Shown here: positions 1 to 13,713 of the stretch, piece after piece
Layout of the letters: every line of letters starts with the position of its first letter
Numbering within the stretch: position 1 is the first letter of the stretch
NCBI GenBank assembly: GCA_000727475.1
Contig: KL647307.1
Span: 2,287,369-2,351,368, forward strand
Source: Sarcocystis neurona
Lineage: Eukaryota > Apicomplexa > Conoidasida > Eucoccidiorida > Sarcocystidae
Direction: 5' to 3'
DNA length: 64,000 nucleotides
Position numbers and translations under genes: made by a program
Notes under the pieces: generated by a model
Told to the model about the DNA's origin: nothing
Databases searched by the model: none
What the model saw: the letters and a program-made list of their open reading frames with translations, nothing else

Positions 1-3000
1 CGACCGTAGGGCCCTCGAGTGTCAACTGTTACCGAGTACCGCTGCTCTCTTACCTTGAGTGATTTGCTAACACTCATGAACATGGACGAGGTAGGAAAGG
101 AGCAGGGAACATGAGTTTGACGACACGTTCGTAGGGGGCACGTGCTGAAGTCCCATCGTCCGATTCAAGAAGTCGGTGAGCTTGCGCACACTCGCTGCCA
201 CATGACTTCTTCCTACGAAGGGACCTCTGTATTTCTCAAGCGTACACAGCGTCTTTGCATCGGTGTGGATATACATTGGAGGATGCCTGCTGTGCTGTTA
301 ATAAAGTGTAACCTCGGTGCAAGAGTAGCACGTCTTGCAAGCCGGCTGCAGCGGGCTTGGCGGTGGGAAAAAAGTACAGGGAATGTAGACTGATACAGCG
401 TAAACGTCAACTTCTGCCGCTGACGCAGGAGATCTTGATGCAGTGAAGCGTGTTCGGAAGTTGTAGCATAGTGAAGGGCAGAGCAACTGCGCTATGTGCG
501 TGGCTTCCCCTGTGACTGATGAATTCTTTGCGACTGTTTAGCTATGGGCGATCCGGAAGGCAACAGCACGTTTACGCAAGTCAGAGAGAGCTGTCACACG
601 ATCATCTTCGTATGCGCGGGAACGCTTGCCGATTTGAGACACAATCTATAGTGTGCAGAAGTTTGAGTAAGGTGATCCGTGAGATGTCTCCTGTCGAATT
701 CTAGGGGCTAACGCGCCGGAGTATTGCTCGATCGTCGCTTTATGATGCGGAGATACATTCTGAATCACTGCTTCTTGGATGGAGCTGACGTGTGGGAAGG
801 CGTCTTATGATTTGGGCATTCCGGACGCGGATAAAGGACGCAGAGTGTAGACGTGGACAGGCCGGCGCATCGCCGTCTACAGGTGGCTGCATAGATACTT
901 GCAGTGATACACACAGGTGCAAGGCCGACGGCGTAGTACGGCGTAGTACTCATTGTTTAGTGAGTCCCTCTTTTCTGTCGGATTAGATAGCTGATATTCC
1001 CCTTTTTGGTTTGTTCGATTCTCGACGTGATACAAGCGCGCGTACAAGCTTCACTGAAGGGCAGTGCACGCTCCCCCGGTATCCTTGAGTACGAGAGCCC
1101 TTGGGGCTATATCTTGGCTGATCCCGTGCAGTTGCACCTGCTTATACATCATTTTTGGCAAACTGCTAACGCCTAGAAGGTATGTAAAGAAGCAGGATTC
1201 ATTCGGGATACTCGCTGACCGTAGAGTGAACTCAGTTCGGTCCCCTGTGTTCTTTGAGTCTGCATCACGCGTAGCTACACGCTTGTTTCTATTCCTTCTG
1301 TCTAACTGGCAGATTTGTGGAAAGTGAGGTTTCCTACTTTCCTGGTGAGCGGCTCTACCTTAAGCTTTCCTGTCCTACTAGCGAGTTGAGGAAGAGGTGG
1401 TGCAAAAGGTCGGTCGCTGCAGGTTACGGGCGGATGCGCCTTCCTAGGGATGTGTGTACAATAATGAAATGATCGAGACCTTGCTGTAGTAGTACGTGAG
1501 TACACTTCAAGTTAGTTGAGGTATCAAGGATAGGTCCTACAGTGACGTATGTGTTTCTGGAGAAACATTTGCATGCGTGCACAGTGGGGGCAGCAGTCCA
1601 TTTAGTTAGGGGACAGGTACTGCATTGACTTACACGTTTCAAGAAGCGTTTGCGTGTGAGCTGTGCACCGTGTCGACAACGGTCCCTCTGGGGCAGTCAC
1701 GGTTGGGACTGCAGCACTACAATACAAAAAAGCACTGCCCCGGAGTGCTTGTATCAGTTTTGTGTGTGATACGTTGGTAGTAACGCACAGATGTGTGGTG
1801 TCAGGTCCTCGCGTATAGGTGTGCATACAGTTGTTCGAGCTACACACTTGTCTACGTGCAGGTTGTCTTCCTGGGGTGTGCACACAGTGTAGCACTGGAC
1901 ACATATTCATCCCTGGCTGTTCTCTTCTGTGCACGTAAAGTGGGGCGCAAAATCTTTTCATCAGTCAACGCGTCCCCCAACGATGTGTTCCACTGGGGGT
2001 GGCTTAACTGCAGCTGCTCAACGCCTTGACTGTGTGTCGGTTTCTCCATGTATAATCTGCACAGGAATCTGTGTTTGACTAGTGTATATGCGCATCTATA
2101 GAAAACGTACTTGCACCAACATTGCGTGCTCGTCCAGCTTTTTCCTCGTATCCTTGTGAATGTGCGCACAGCGCGGTTCGACTACTCTAAAGTGTCTCGC
2201 AGACCAGGCTACGTGAAAGCAACTACATTGCACGTACTTCTCCACACATATGCAGCATTCCTAACGTTCACTGCATCGCTATAGTGAATACCACGTTTCC
2301 GGTGTAAATGCGCGAGGCCTTAGTGGATTCCAGACCCGGACGGTGTGGCTTCGACTTCAGACCGTGTCAAAAAAAGTGTGCTTCCCGGTGCACGCACGGC
2401 TCGAATCACATCAGCCATCATGAGGAAACGGTGCGTACCAGTGCGTTCGCAAGCATGATTCGGCGGTCTATACGCAGCAGCCTTCTGAATAAAAAAAGTC
2501 ACTACAGAAGATAGGCATTCGCAATCTATACTCTCATCTATCACTTTCACTGTCCATCCGTCGGAGGTCCGCGCCACCCTTTTGGTTGCTCCCCGCCTAC
2601 AGCTCGCTGTAGCAGTGAGGCTCACGGCTTCAACGCCGCGCCCAGAAGCGCGCAGGCAGGGAACCCTAGTCAAACACCCCTCCACAGTCGTCAACGAGAC
2701 ACCTACGTCTATTGCGGCAGACAGAGGGAATGATAAACAGAAGATCCTTTAACTTGTGAACGACAATTTCCCAATCTATTCAAGCCCAACAAGACACGCA
2801 GAGAAGCCAGTTTCCCTTGTTCTTGGTCCCTTCTGTATGCGTTCTTCCTCCGCTAAGTGCCAGGCGCGGCCACACAAAACATCCGCCACCGGCGTTTTCA
2901 GAGGCCGACTTCAATACTTCCACAGGTACCGGAAATTTCGCCTTCGCGGCAGCCTCAGGGGCTCAAGCGTCGTCGATTACATCGATGTTGTCCATCCGCG

Positions 3001-4869
3001 TGAATTATACAGCCACCATTTCCACCCGGTGCCGCGGTGTCAAGGGGGTATATCTTGTTGGATTGCAGCAGTCGACCTTAAGGCATGGGACAGCGAGGCC
3101 ACCGTGCATCACATACACACACACACACACACACACACGACGAGGGAACTCTGCGGTGGATTCCAGTTGCGCCCTGCTTGCGCTGCCATACACAACTGGC
3201 CAGCGCGTGTGAGCAGCCATCTACGGCGCAGGGATTGACCTCCGGCGGTGTCGGCGGGGTCTTCACCTATACGGTGTATTTTCCCTTATCTGTTGTGTAT
3301 GTATGTAGCATATGCATGCGTCTGAGACAGTAACCCATGTGAATTATTCGTCAAGTGGCACAAACGCGTTGCTGCAGAAGCTTGTACGTGCGTTCCGGGA
3401 CTTGCCTCCATGTGAGCATGGGCCACGGTTGCCTGGCGACGTTATATGCGTACACGAAGACGCGGCTGCACGTTTGTTCCCAAGGGGATGCACGTGTTCT
3501 GTTTATTTTGCTCGTAGGTGCAACAGACCATCATGCGTCCAACTGATGCGCTTACATGTATGTACTCGCACCTGAACTTGCATGTGTGCCTGCATGTGTT
3601 CGAGCGTACTTTTCAAAGGTAGTGGGTAGTTCTGTTAACCATTAAGCGACCACGAGCGTTCGTAGGCACAGCGACGCCCAGCAGAGCGTGCAATGCGCGG
3701 CCTGTAGCTTGAGGAGCAGACACTTCGAAGTCGCATCAGGAGCTTTAAACGGTCCAGAGCGACAAGGCTAAAACAGGGTAGAAAACTGCGGTGTGGTAGT
3801 TAGATGTCTTGGCTCTGCTGAGTACCTGCAAGAATGGGGTTATGCCTGTTGATAGAATCGACCGCAGCAAGTGCAGCAGCTCCGTGACACTGGAATTTCC
3901 GTGTCTTTGATTCTGTCTGAAAACGTTGCTCTTCCCTGTTGCCGGCAGTGTACTCGTGTTCACTCGTTGACCGAGGCGCCGTACCCACCTTTCTTGCCAT
4001 GTGCACTGCGCGAGCGCTTCCTCCGCTGCGACCTCCTGCCTCAGCGTGCGGAGGCAACGCCAGCATCAGAAGCGCTTTTGCGAGGTGTATAGCAGCTCTA
4101 GACCTGCTGCCCGGGGGTGTAACAGCGTCACAGCAGCAAGCAGCAGGAGAATGAAACAAGCAAGCCTTCCAGCGAACTGTGGTAAAACAATACACACCAA
4201 GGGCGTCGTGAAGTCCTGCGACGCTTCACAAGCAGCAGCGTTACTCCCAAAACCAGCTGCGCCTGCGCCGTCACCCGTGTACACCAGGCATGTGCTTCAG
4301 CACCGCCACAGCAGCAGGAGCCTTCTCAGCAGCTGCAGCATCAGGATCAACCGTAGCAGGAGCAGCAGCACCACCAGCCTCGGCATCGGTTACAGGAACT
4401 TCGCGCGGAGTCCCCAGCTTGAGGAGCAGTGCGAGGAGGCGCAACGGGCGGCAGCTTGTGAAAAAGCCTGCCGCTCTTGTCACGTTTTGAAGAGAGCTTC
4501 ATACATTTAAAGGCTGACGGAGGTGCAGAGTAGAAACAACAACCACAGCAGGAGCAAGCGTCACCGGACCCCGCAGTGAAATTCGAGGGAACGAGCAGCT
4601 TGGCTGCAACCATAGCAGCGACTTCTTCTTTTGCAAAAGACAGATGACAAGGAGGGCGCAATAAGCGTCGGTGTGTGTCTGTACGTGCCGTCTCTCGGTG
4701 GGGTGCCTGAGGAGATCGGTATCGCGTGTGATCTGCACGTCATTTCATCGCAGCAGCCGCGTTCCCTGCGTTGACGAATGTGTGTATAAGCCGGTCGACG
4801 CCTAGACCAAGGCACAGAGGCGGCATCTGCTGCATGCAACTCTGCTGAAAATCACGTATAATTTCTGTT
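1..4869. other. Repeat-poor upstream region, no supported gene
   Basis: No open frame here is long or carries a recognisable domain. The longest are 100-170 codons, overlap on both strands and look random. Base composition is mixed, with few triplet repeats until about 4120, where CAG/GCA runs begin. The only simple repeat that stands out before 4100 is an AC microsatellite at 3115-3138. The stretch must hold the ACC promoter and 5' untranslated region, and perhaps a leader exon, but no signal in it can be pinned down by eye. An open frame at 4001-4510 is Ser/Arg/Ala-rich and could in principle be an upstream exon; there is no proof. Confidence 0.5.
3115..3138. repeat. (AC)n microsatellite
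   Basis: Twelve uninterrupted AC dinucleotides inside otherwise non-repetitive upstream sequence. It creates the Thr-His runs seen in overlapping small open frames, which are therefore not evidence for genes. Confidence 0.9.
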
Positions 4870-5382
4870 ATGGGGAAAGTTCCAACTACCATCTCCACCG
4901 GCGCACTCATGCTCCCGCGCAAGACCGCCGACTGCAGTAGACGTGTGACACAGGCAACAGCAGCAGCAGGTCCTGATGAGGACCCACCGGCAGCGTCCGT
5001 TCCTGCGGCAGCCGAAACGGCAGCCTGTCGGACGGGAGGACAAGAACCGGCACTCAATGAATTTTCCCCCCTGTCTAGTGCAACGACAGCAGAAGCTGCA
5101 GCTGCGTCTTCCTGTCCAGGCGAACCGGCAGCAGCAGTGCCGTTTCTACATGCTTCCTTGCAGAATTGGGACAAGGAAAGTTACGCTATGGAAGACTCTC
5201 AAGGTTCCAGCACGGGGGAGGCCGAAAGCGAGAGAGCGGAGATTGCGACCTGCCCAGAGGAAGAAGAGGAAGATGAGCCAGGGTCCGCTGAAGATGTGTT
5301 GAGCGCTTTTGTTGCGAACCATGGCGGACTGCACCTCTTGCGAAGAATCCTCGTAGCAAATAACGGAAATGCTGCTGTACGG
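4870..5382 (+). CDS. ACC: ACC exon 1: N-terminal leader and start of biotin carboxylase
   Basis: 171 codons. The ATG at 4870 is the first after an in-frame TGA at 4846-4848 and has G at +4, which is why it was chosen; an upstream exon spliced into this one is still possible. Residues 1-150 are Ala/Pro/Glu-rich with an acidic EEEEEDEP stretch and show no convincing signal peptide. The last 20 codons ([16 protein letters not shown]) are the canonical start of the biotin carboxylase N-terminal subdomain. The donor is GTGAGC after the Arg codon, phase 0, and joins directly to [10 protein letters not shown] of exon 2, matching the usual AVKCIRSIRRWAY of the family. Confidence 0.85.
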
Positions 5383-8300
5383 GTGAGCGCAGGCTCTCTT
5401 TGCCTCGGCAACTTTGTGCTCGACATTCTTGTCTTGTGCTTGAGAAAAAGGGCGGGACGCGCCGGGACAGCAGTGCCTCTTTTGCTTCACGACGTGAGAG
5501 ACAGCCGGTGCCGCTGCGTCTCTGGGCTTTTTTCGTTTTACACGAGGAGAAGCAGCACCGCTGACCTTAACGAGGCGTAGAGGCAGTCGCTGCGCCTCTC
5601 TTATGTCGATAGTAAAGAACGCGACAAAATCTGCTGCTGCTGCTCTCTTACGATTGTCTACTCGATAAAGGCAGAAGACAGGAGAGGTCCCTCTGCTTGT
5701 CGATCGAAGATATATACGCAGTCGACGAGCGCTGCACTGCACTATCTGGTGAAAACATTGCTTGCAGCTGTTCCACAGAAGTCAACTGCTCCTGCTGCAG
5801 GCTGCATGGCCTGGTCCGTGCGGTCGTGGGTCACATGCCTCCTGACATGACGGGGGGAGAGTAGACGAACGCTGCACCTGCTGCCCTGCGGGGTCCGCTG
5901 TGTTGTCCAGGCGATGCAAGACATGTAGCTGTCAAGCGCCACGCATACGTTGGACGAGGTGCAGCTGGGGCAGTCTTCGTGCAGAGCAGCGGAGAGCAGC
6001 AGTGCCGTAGGATCTTTGCACCGCACTGCAGTGAACTTCCTTCTCTGTGTGCCTGGGCTAACACACACGTACACAGGAAGACTACGTAGGTGTGAACCAA
6101 CTTCTGTGCAACTGCCTTCTTGTGTTGTACGTCTGACAACCGTAGCCGGCATGTGACACGAGCAGCGGTCCCAAGGGTCCGCACTTTTTGGTGCAAGAGG
6201 GCTCTCGTGACCCTTAAGCTGCTCCTCCTGCTACTAGCGGGACACGCGCTGGGCAGCCGGCGGCCGTGACTGACTTATCGCAGATGCCGCGGGTATGTGC
6301 GATGTCCGGCCAGACGCTCCGTAAAGCGTGACAATCCCCCGGCAGGTGGTGAAATACTGCTGCAGGCTGGCCACAGACGGCGCGTACTCGCACGTACACA
6401 CATACACACACACAAACCGAGCGATTCATGGCTATAAAGACGTCGCTTAATATGTACCGTTATCTGTCATGAATGGTTAGCTGCACGCGTCCACGCACGT
6501 GCGTCTGCACACGTATTTGCGTCGCTATCTTCCGCGCATTTCCAGCATTGCTGCTCCTGGCACGCGTGTATTCGTCCGCAACTCCGTACATGCTTGTATG
6601 TTTCCCCCAGCACGTGTGTAAGAGTTCTGCTGTTGACAGCAGTCGCTTGTGCATCCTCCCATACACGCAGCCGCGACAATGCTGTCCGCAGGCGCATGGG
6701 GCAGGAAACATCGCCTTTGAGCGCAGCGCCTCGCCTGCTTTCTTCTGTTGGATCTGCGAGTCTTCGGCGATTATTCCCCTCCGGCGTATCAATTTGGGGT
6801 ACCTTGTACGCATGCCCGCATTGCACGCTTTGTGGCATAGTCTTCGAGCTCCCTCTCACTCTGTAGGATAGACGTGGGTGCCGTCCGAGAAGGCTTTCTT
6901 TTCAAATAGGCACTCGAAAGTCTTCCTCTTCTCCCCGCACATTTGTATAAAATATCGGAAGTGCTCCTAGTGCGTAGGTATGTGGTGCCGTTGACCGCAT
7001 CAACGCTGGTGCACTTGTAGATACAGGACGTGGAGGCTGTCCGCCGACCGGCGTCGAACAGCCGTGGTTGCTTGCCACCTGCATTGCACATCGCAATGGC
7101 GGGGTTGCCTGCTTAATTTTTCGCACAGGTGGCTGTGCGCATGCAGGCAAGTGCCTCGGCCATATTTTTAGTCTCTGTTGCACGTGGCAGTACGCGCCAG
7201 GCGAGCTGGACAGCCTCCTGGGGTCGTCGAGCTCGCGATTCCTCTCTCTGCAAAGACTGCTCCTGCCGCTCTGTGGCTGTTGTGACTGCTTCTGACGCAG
7301 GTGGATGCAGCTGCTGTAAATCCGACTGATGCTCCTGTAGCTCTGATGCTGCTGCTCCTGCTGCGGTAACGCCTGCTGCTGCTGGTGCTGCTGCAGTGCC
7401 TCGGGTTACTGCTGCTGCGAGTGTGCCCTCTGTCGCTGCTGCGGGAGGATGCCTTCGCTTCCTGCCGCTGCCGCAGAAAGGCGTGCTCCGCTGCTGCAAG
7501 TCGTGTTGCTGCCGAGCTGCTGGGGCTTCTCCCACGCCGTCTCTCTTCCCTATAAAGTGCTGTGGCTAGTGACACTGCGTCATCTCGTGTGGCTTTGCTT
7601 GCAGTGCATCCGCAGCATGCGGCACTGGGCGTACGAAGCCCTGGGTGATAGCAAAGCCCTGGAGTTCGTCGTTCTCGCGACCCCAGATGACATTGACGCC
7701 AACGCGGAATTTATAGCGGAAGCAGATTTCTACGTGGAGGTGCCACCGGGCCCAAATTCAAATAACTACGCAAATCTCCACTTGATTGTACAGGTAGGGT
7801 ACCCCCTGCCCACAAAGAGTGCAGGTCGGGGAACCAGCAGCTCTCGTTCGACATATATATGTATACATATAAATATGTCTCTGTACGCACGGATGTGTGC
7901 GCGTGGACGAAGCGTCTGCGTCGTGTGTGTATGTGTCAGCTGCCTGTTAACGAATTTTTGCCTCGTCGAGTACAAGCAGCACAACGCCGTGCCTGCGAAC
8001 ATCCATCTGCACAGAGATGTGTGCCAACGAATTACACGCTCGCACGCAAACCTGCATATCTCTCTCGCTATGTATACATTGTTTGTGGGCTTATTTTCTT
8101 TCGTGCTGTCCCGCTTTCTCTGGAGAAACACGCATTCTTGGGGATGTGTGCGTGTCCCCGTGTGGCAGGCGTTAATATTGTCTGTTTGTGTGAAGTTTAT
8201 GTTGGGAGAGTCGACCGCTGCTGCAGAAGTCGATTTCTTGGCCGCTACTACCGTCATCTTCGAATCTGCGCTTGTGAGGGAAGACGCAAGAGTCGATCTG

Positions 8301-11300
8301 CCGCTGCCTACGTGAGTGTGTCGGAACGCCAAAGGGTAGGTAACGTTGGCCCACACAAATGTGTAGCGGACACTATATATCTGTCTCTCTTCCTGTCCCT
8401 CTTCCTACGCTAAGGCCATACGTATCTGTACACGTGTCTCGCCTCTCTGGAGAGAGACACGGACATACAGAGAGAGATATTTTGCAGCAAGACTCCTCAG
8501 GGTGGCGGACTGTGTATGTGTAGTCGCCAAGTGCAAATATATATTTAACTCCGTCTCCACGGTGCCTCTGCGCCTTGCAAGCTGCGGAAGTTTCACGAGG
8601 AAGTGGTCTTCTGCGGGAACAAAGGAGACAAAAAGGCTGGACCTGACGGCCGAAGCCGGTACGCAGCCGGTGCGTGCCCATCCCTGTTCGTCTTCGTGGA
8701 GTCGTGTCTCCCCAGGGGACTGCACGAGCAAATTTGTATTTCTCCTTTGTCTTCACCGCTGGCATCTGCCCCACACGTGCATCGCTGGCCTGCTCGTGGG
8801 GTGGTGTGGCGTACCGCGTGCTGCTGGTCTTGTGCGTGAAGGAGGAGAAGCGTCCGAGCAGTTTACATGCGTGTGGTCCGGCAGAGAAATCCGGTCTGCC
8901 GTCTACGACGCGTGTGTGTATCTCCTGCCGCTGGTGCCGCTAGACGTCGAACAGCCGCTGCGCTGCTGCTTGTCCGCGCGGGACTGCGCGGTCCAGAGCT
9001 TTTTCCTGCTGTTGCTTGTCCTCGTGCGTATCGCTGATGCGCTGCTGCAGGTCGTCACGAAAAAACGTCTGCTGCTGTCGCGCCATCTGCATTATCCTGC
9101 TGCTGGTCACCGCCAACAGGCGGTGTCGCCTCACACTTGCCTCCCCTGTGCTGCCTGCTGCTCTTTGTCTTTGCTGCATCTGATGCAGCGTGGGCGGTGT
9201 ATGGCGCGGTTTCTGATGCCCTTTGCAAGTGATGTTGCTGGACGCTTGCACCCTACTGTCTTGCTGCTGCGACTCTTGCTGTCTTGCGGCTGCGGCTCTT
9301 CCTGTCTTGTTGCTGCGACTCTCGCTGTCTTGTTGCTGCGACTCTTGCTCTCTTGCTGCTGCTGCTGCTGTTGTCCTGCTGCTGCACCTGCTGTTGTCCT
9401 GGTGTTGTGCCTTGCTGCTGGTGCTAGTGCGGCTGCTGTTGCGTTGCTGCACTTTCGTCGAAGCTGCAGCTTCGGCGCGTTGTCGCCGCGCGTCCTGCGG
9501 CTCCTCGTGGCCGTGTCTCTCCTATCCTGCTGTAACGCCTCCGACCGCGTCTTCCTCTCCTTCTTGTTCATCCGCACATTCTCTTTCTTCCTCTCTTTCA
9601 TCTTCTCAGTTTCTTGCTTGTTTCTCTTTATCATCTTCTGTCTCCTGTTCTTCGTCTTCTTCCTCTTTTATGCTTCTGCTCCAGCTGGTCCTTTCGCTTT
9701 CCTGTCTCGTCTCCTCCTGCGTCTCCTTCCCCCCCGTGTCCTCACGCGCTCGACTTCCTCTTTTCTCCTTCTCCTCTTCCTCTTCGCATGCGTCTGGACG
9801 CAGACGGCGGAGACGTACGAGTGCGACGCAGTGTGGCCGGGGTGGGGTCACGCGTCAGAGAACCACCGCCTGCCTGCGCTGTTGCAGTCTCTGAAGAGAA
9901 AAGTTGTATGGATCGGCCCATCGCCGCAAGCGATGCTTGCCCTAGGCGACAAAATAGGATCTTCTATTATTGCTCAGTCTGTCAACGTCCCCTGCGTCCC
10001 CTGGTCAGGTAGGCATCACTGCCAGGAACGCGGCCGGATAGATTTCTTGCCTTGCCGCAGCAGCTGCTGCTCCTGCTGCTCTTCTCCTGCTGCTGGTGCT
10101 GTTGCTGCTCTCTGAGACCGCGCTGTCTTCGGCCTATCTACTTAAGCAGGCAGCGGGGGGGCGGATGCTTTTCACCGCTGAAGAGTCTATGTTTCTCCTG
10201 AGGCAGCTCCCTTGCAACAGAGCAGCCCACTCCGTTCCAGCAACGCGGGAAGCACTCGTTTTCCGTTCTTCCACCTCCTCCTCCCTACGTCTCCTCTCGC
10301 TGGTAGTCGTCGCGGTGCAGAAGTCCTCGTCCCTCGCCTCTCGACTTCTGCGGGCCCGTCGACCTCTCGGTTACCTCCCGTAACATAGCATACACACAAA
10401 AAGAGCTGTGACTGTGTCGCTGCTGTCGCTGTCTCTGCTGCTCGTACTCCGACTGCTGCGGACGGCAACGTCGTCAGTTGGCGTCGCCGTCAACCGCAGG
10501 GCTCCCCTTCCTTCCGACATATGTCGCAGCTGTTTTCGCCGGTGCGGCGCGACGCAGACGGCCCTCGCGTCGTTCCACAGACACATGCACACACGTACGC
10601 ATATCGATATCTTCGCAAACCCACGCTCACAGGCAGTTCCCACCCCACGCGGGCCCTCGCTACCTCCACGTCTTGCGTGAATGGTCCTCTAAAAACGGGA
10701 CGCAGATACGTGTACATCGACTAGTCTGCCTGCGCACATGCCTACACCTGCTTGCTACATAGAAAACCCCCATACGCTTATCTATAAATATAAATAATGT
10801 TGTACATCACAGGGAGCTGAAACACGAGGATGTCCTTCGCCGACCTTCTAAGCACGCCGGAGGCAATGGGTCTTGCATCCATCCCAACGCCGCTGTTAGT
10901 TCGCAGGACGACTTCTTTTTATGGGGCCGCGTTCTGGTGTCTAGACACCCGAAAATGCAGGCCTTTCAGTCCCACCACGTGCGGCACGAAAGCAATATAA
11001 ACGGAGACGTCCGGCTATTTCTCTCTCCCCTGTAGCGCCTTCCATCTCCTTGGTCGACACGCTGAATAACGAAGGGAGCTCTGCAGATACATCCCCTGCA
11101 ACGCAGGAACATACCGACGCGCATTCGTGTGCTGAAGAGAGAGAGCGAAAAAGACAGACAGACAGGTGGAAATGTATGATGTGTAAACGCCTGTTCACAC
11201 ATTCACAGTCCTATGCACACACGTTTGAGCGAGAAAGAGAAGAGGTGAGCACGCACCTCTCTCTATATATTTATATATGTGGGTATGGTAGACTTCTAGA

Positions 11301-13678
11301 TCTACCTATTATATATATACATATATGTGTTACCGTCGTCGTAAGTTGAGTCTGTTCGACCTGCGGAACACTGCACGTCCACGCAACACAGGCAGTCTGC
11401 TGGTCCAGTCGAAGCGAAGTCTCTGAGTAGGCGCACCAGGGTCTTCTTTCTCTGAATATCTGTTACACCGCAGCTATGAAGTCTTCCACCAGCGAGTTGC
11501 TCGACTTTGACGTCGTGCTACAGCTGCTGACAAGCGTCGGAAACGTCGTCTCTCTCTCTGTGTCTCTTCTCTCTCTGTCTCTCACTTTCTGGCACTATCC
11601 ACGTCTCCTGTTCTCCCGCAGGCATGGACGTGACGGTAGATTTGGCTACTATCGATCCCACGAAGGGACTGTCGCAGCAGACCCTGAGACGTGCATGCGT
11701 CCAGTCCGCAAAGGATGTAAGTCGCTTCGCTGCTGCCTTTCCTTGGCGCTGCCGCCGCGCTGTTGTGGAAAGGACACTTCGGTCTGCAGCAGCGACTCTG
11801 TTGCTGCCACTGGTGCGCCAAAAATCTGCCGCCGGTGCTGCTACTGCTGCGTTTTGCTGCAGATGCTTTTGCCACTCCCTTCTGCTGCCTTTTGCTGTCG
11901 GTGCTTGTGCTGCTCCCTTCTGCTGCCGGTGCCTCTATTGCAGCCGGTGCTGCTACTGCCCTTTTTCCCTGCCGGTGCTTGGATTGCTACCTTTTGCCGC
12001 CGGTGCTGGTACTGCTGCCTTTTTTGCTGCGGGTGCTGCTGCTGCTGCTTCTTGCTCCCGGTGCTACTGGTGCGGTATTTTGCTGCGGCCGCTGCACTGG
12101 CGTGCAGGTGCTGGACTGCTGCAGTCGCATCGGGTACCCGGTGATGATTAAAGCGAGCGAAGGAGGAGGGGGGAAAGGCATACGACGGGTGTCTTGCGCA
12201 GCAGAAGTTCCCGACGCGTACAGACAGGTCGTTAACGAAGTGAAGGGCTCTCCGGTTTTTGTGATGCACATGGTCACCAACTGCAGGTACAGTCGAAGAA
12301 AAATCTATCTTCTGACGTTTCACTCTACGCAGACACGTCTGTGGGCGTGTGCAGAAGATAGAGGTGAGGGCCTCAGGAAATCTCGGACCGGCCACTCTTG
12401 ACAGGACCTGCGAATGCGGACATATCAGAAGACCCTAGACAACACGCAATATACATATAAAGATACATATATTGATAAACATAAAATATATGCATCTAAG
12501 TACGTAAAGGTGAAAGTGTCCTCCAACAATTCATGTAGAACGTTTATATATATATATGTGTGGACGTATATATATAGAAGAAGCAATATACATTTAAATC
12601 CATATATATATATATATGTAGACACTTGTAAGTATATGTGTGTAACGGCGCTCTTCAACAATGTGTATTAAACGTTTATATGTATGCATGTGTATATATA
12701 TATGTATGGACATGTATATATAGGCAAAGCAATACACATATAACTACACGTATATGTACGTGTTGTTGTGAGGATGTATAGATGACGGTGTTTTTCAACA
12801 ATTCATACGTATGCATATATGTATATGGATGTATGCATAGGGGCTTTCGAAACCTTATGTTGTATATTACATGTATGGAGGTATGCTTTTTTGCGTCGAA
12901 GTGGCTGACCAGAGCCCCCGTAACGTGTATATATGTAGGGACACCTTTTTACATAGGCAGCTTGAGAACACCTGGCTGGTCCTCCACGTGTGTGGATATA
13001 CGCTTGTGCAAGGGAATATCTAGAAGCTTTGCAGTCTGCTCATACGGCGAGCAACCGGCAAAGAGGCGCGTCAAAACGCGGCTGTCACGTTTGTGTGTAG
13101 CTGGCCATTCAGCAGAGAAAAGGCCGGCAGACAGCGGAGGCGGGGAAGTAGGCGAACTTGCTGTGTGAGACCCTCGCATTGTGAATCTTCCCGACGTACG
13201 TGTAAGGAAGAAATGTCCTGCGTCTATTGGGGCCCGTGGTGAGGAGACGTTTCTTCGGTCGTCCTCGGCGTTCTTCCGCAGATGGAGACCCTCCTGCCGT
13301 CTCCTTCGACGTATTTGTCTTTCGCTGCGGAGACACGCGCGTCTCTGTCTCGTCTCTCGTTTCGCTCCCGTCTCCCTTCTGTGTTCTTCTGCGTCTTCCG
13401 GAACTCTCCTTTACCAGTTTTCTCATTTTCGTCCGCTTCCTCTCCTTCCGTCTTTCTCCACATTTTCCTCTTGGACCGTCTTACCCGCCTTCGCTTGGTG
13501 TCCCCTCCCTTCCGTCTATCTCTCGGTATCTCACATGTGCGAGGGAAGTCAACGCAGCAGGCACACTCGCAGACCCCCCCGATGTGGAGGTATTCGTCCG
13601 GAGATATCTGCCACACCAACAGCTACACCCCCCCAGATGTGTGCTTCCCGCTCTCTGTCTCTCCACCTCTACACACAG

Positions 13679-13713
<35 letters not shown>

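Noticed and set aside
1..4800. Small open frames of 60-170 codons as genes
   Set aside because: Random length distribution on both strands, no domain, no consistent codon use and no clear splice structure.
8502..10115. 537-codon plus-strand open frame
   Set aside because: Most of it is CTG- and CT-rich intron 2; only 9804-10008 has ACC similarity, and that part is exon 3.
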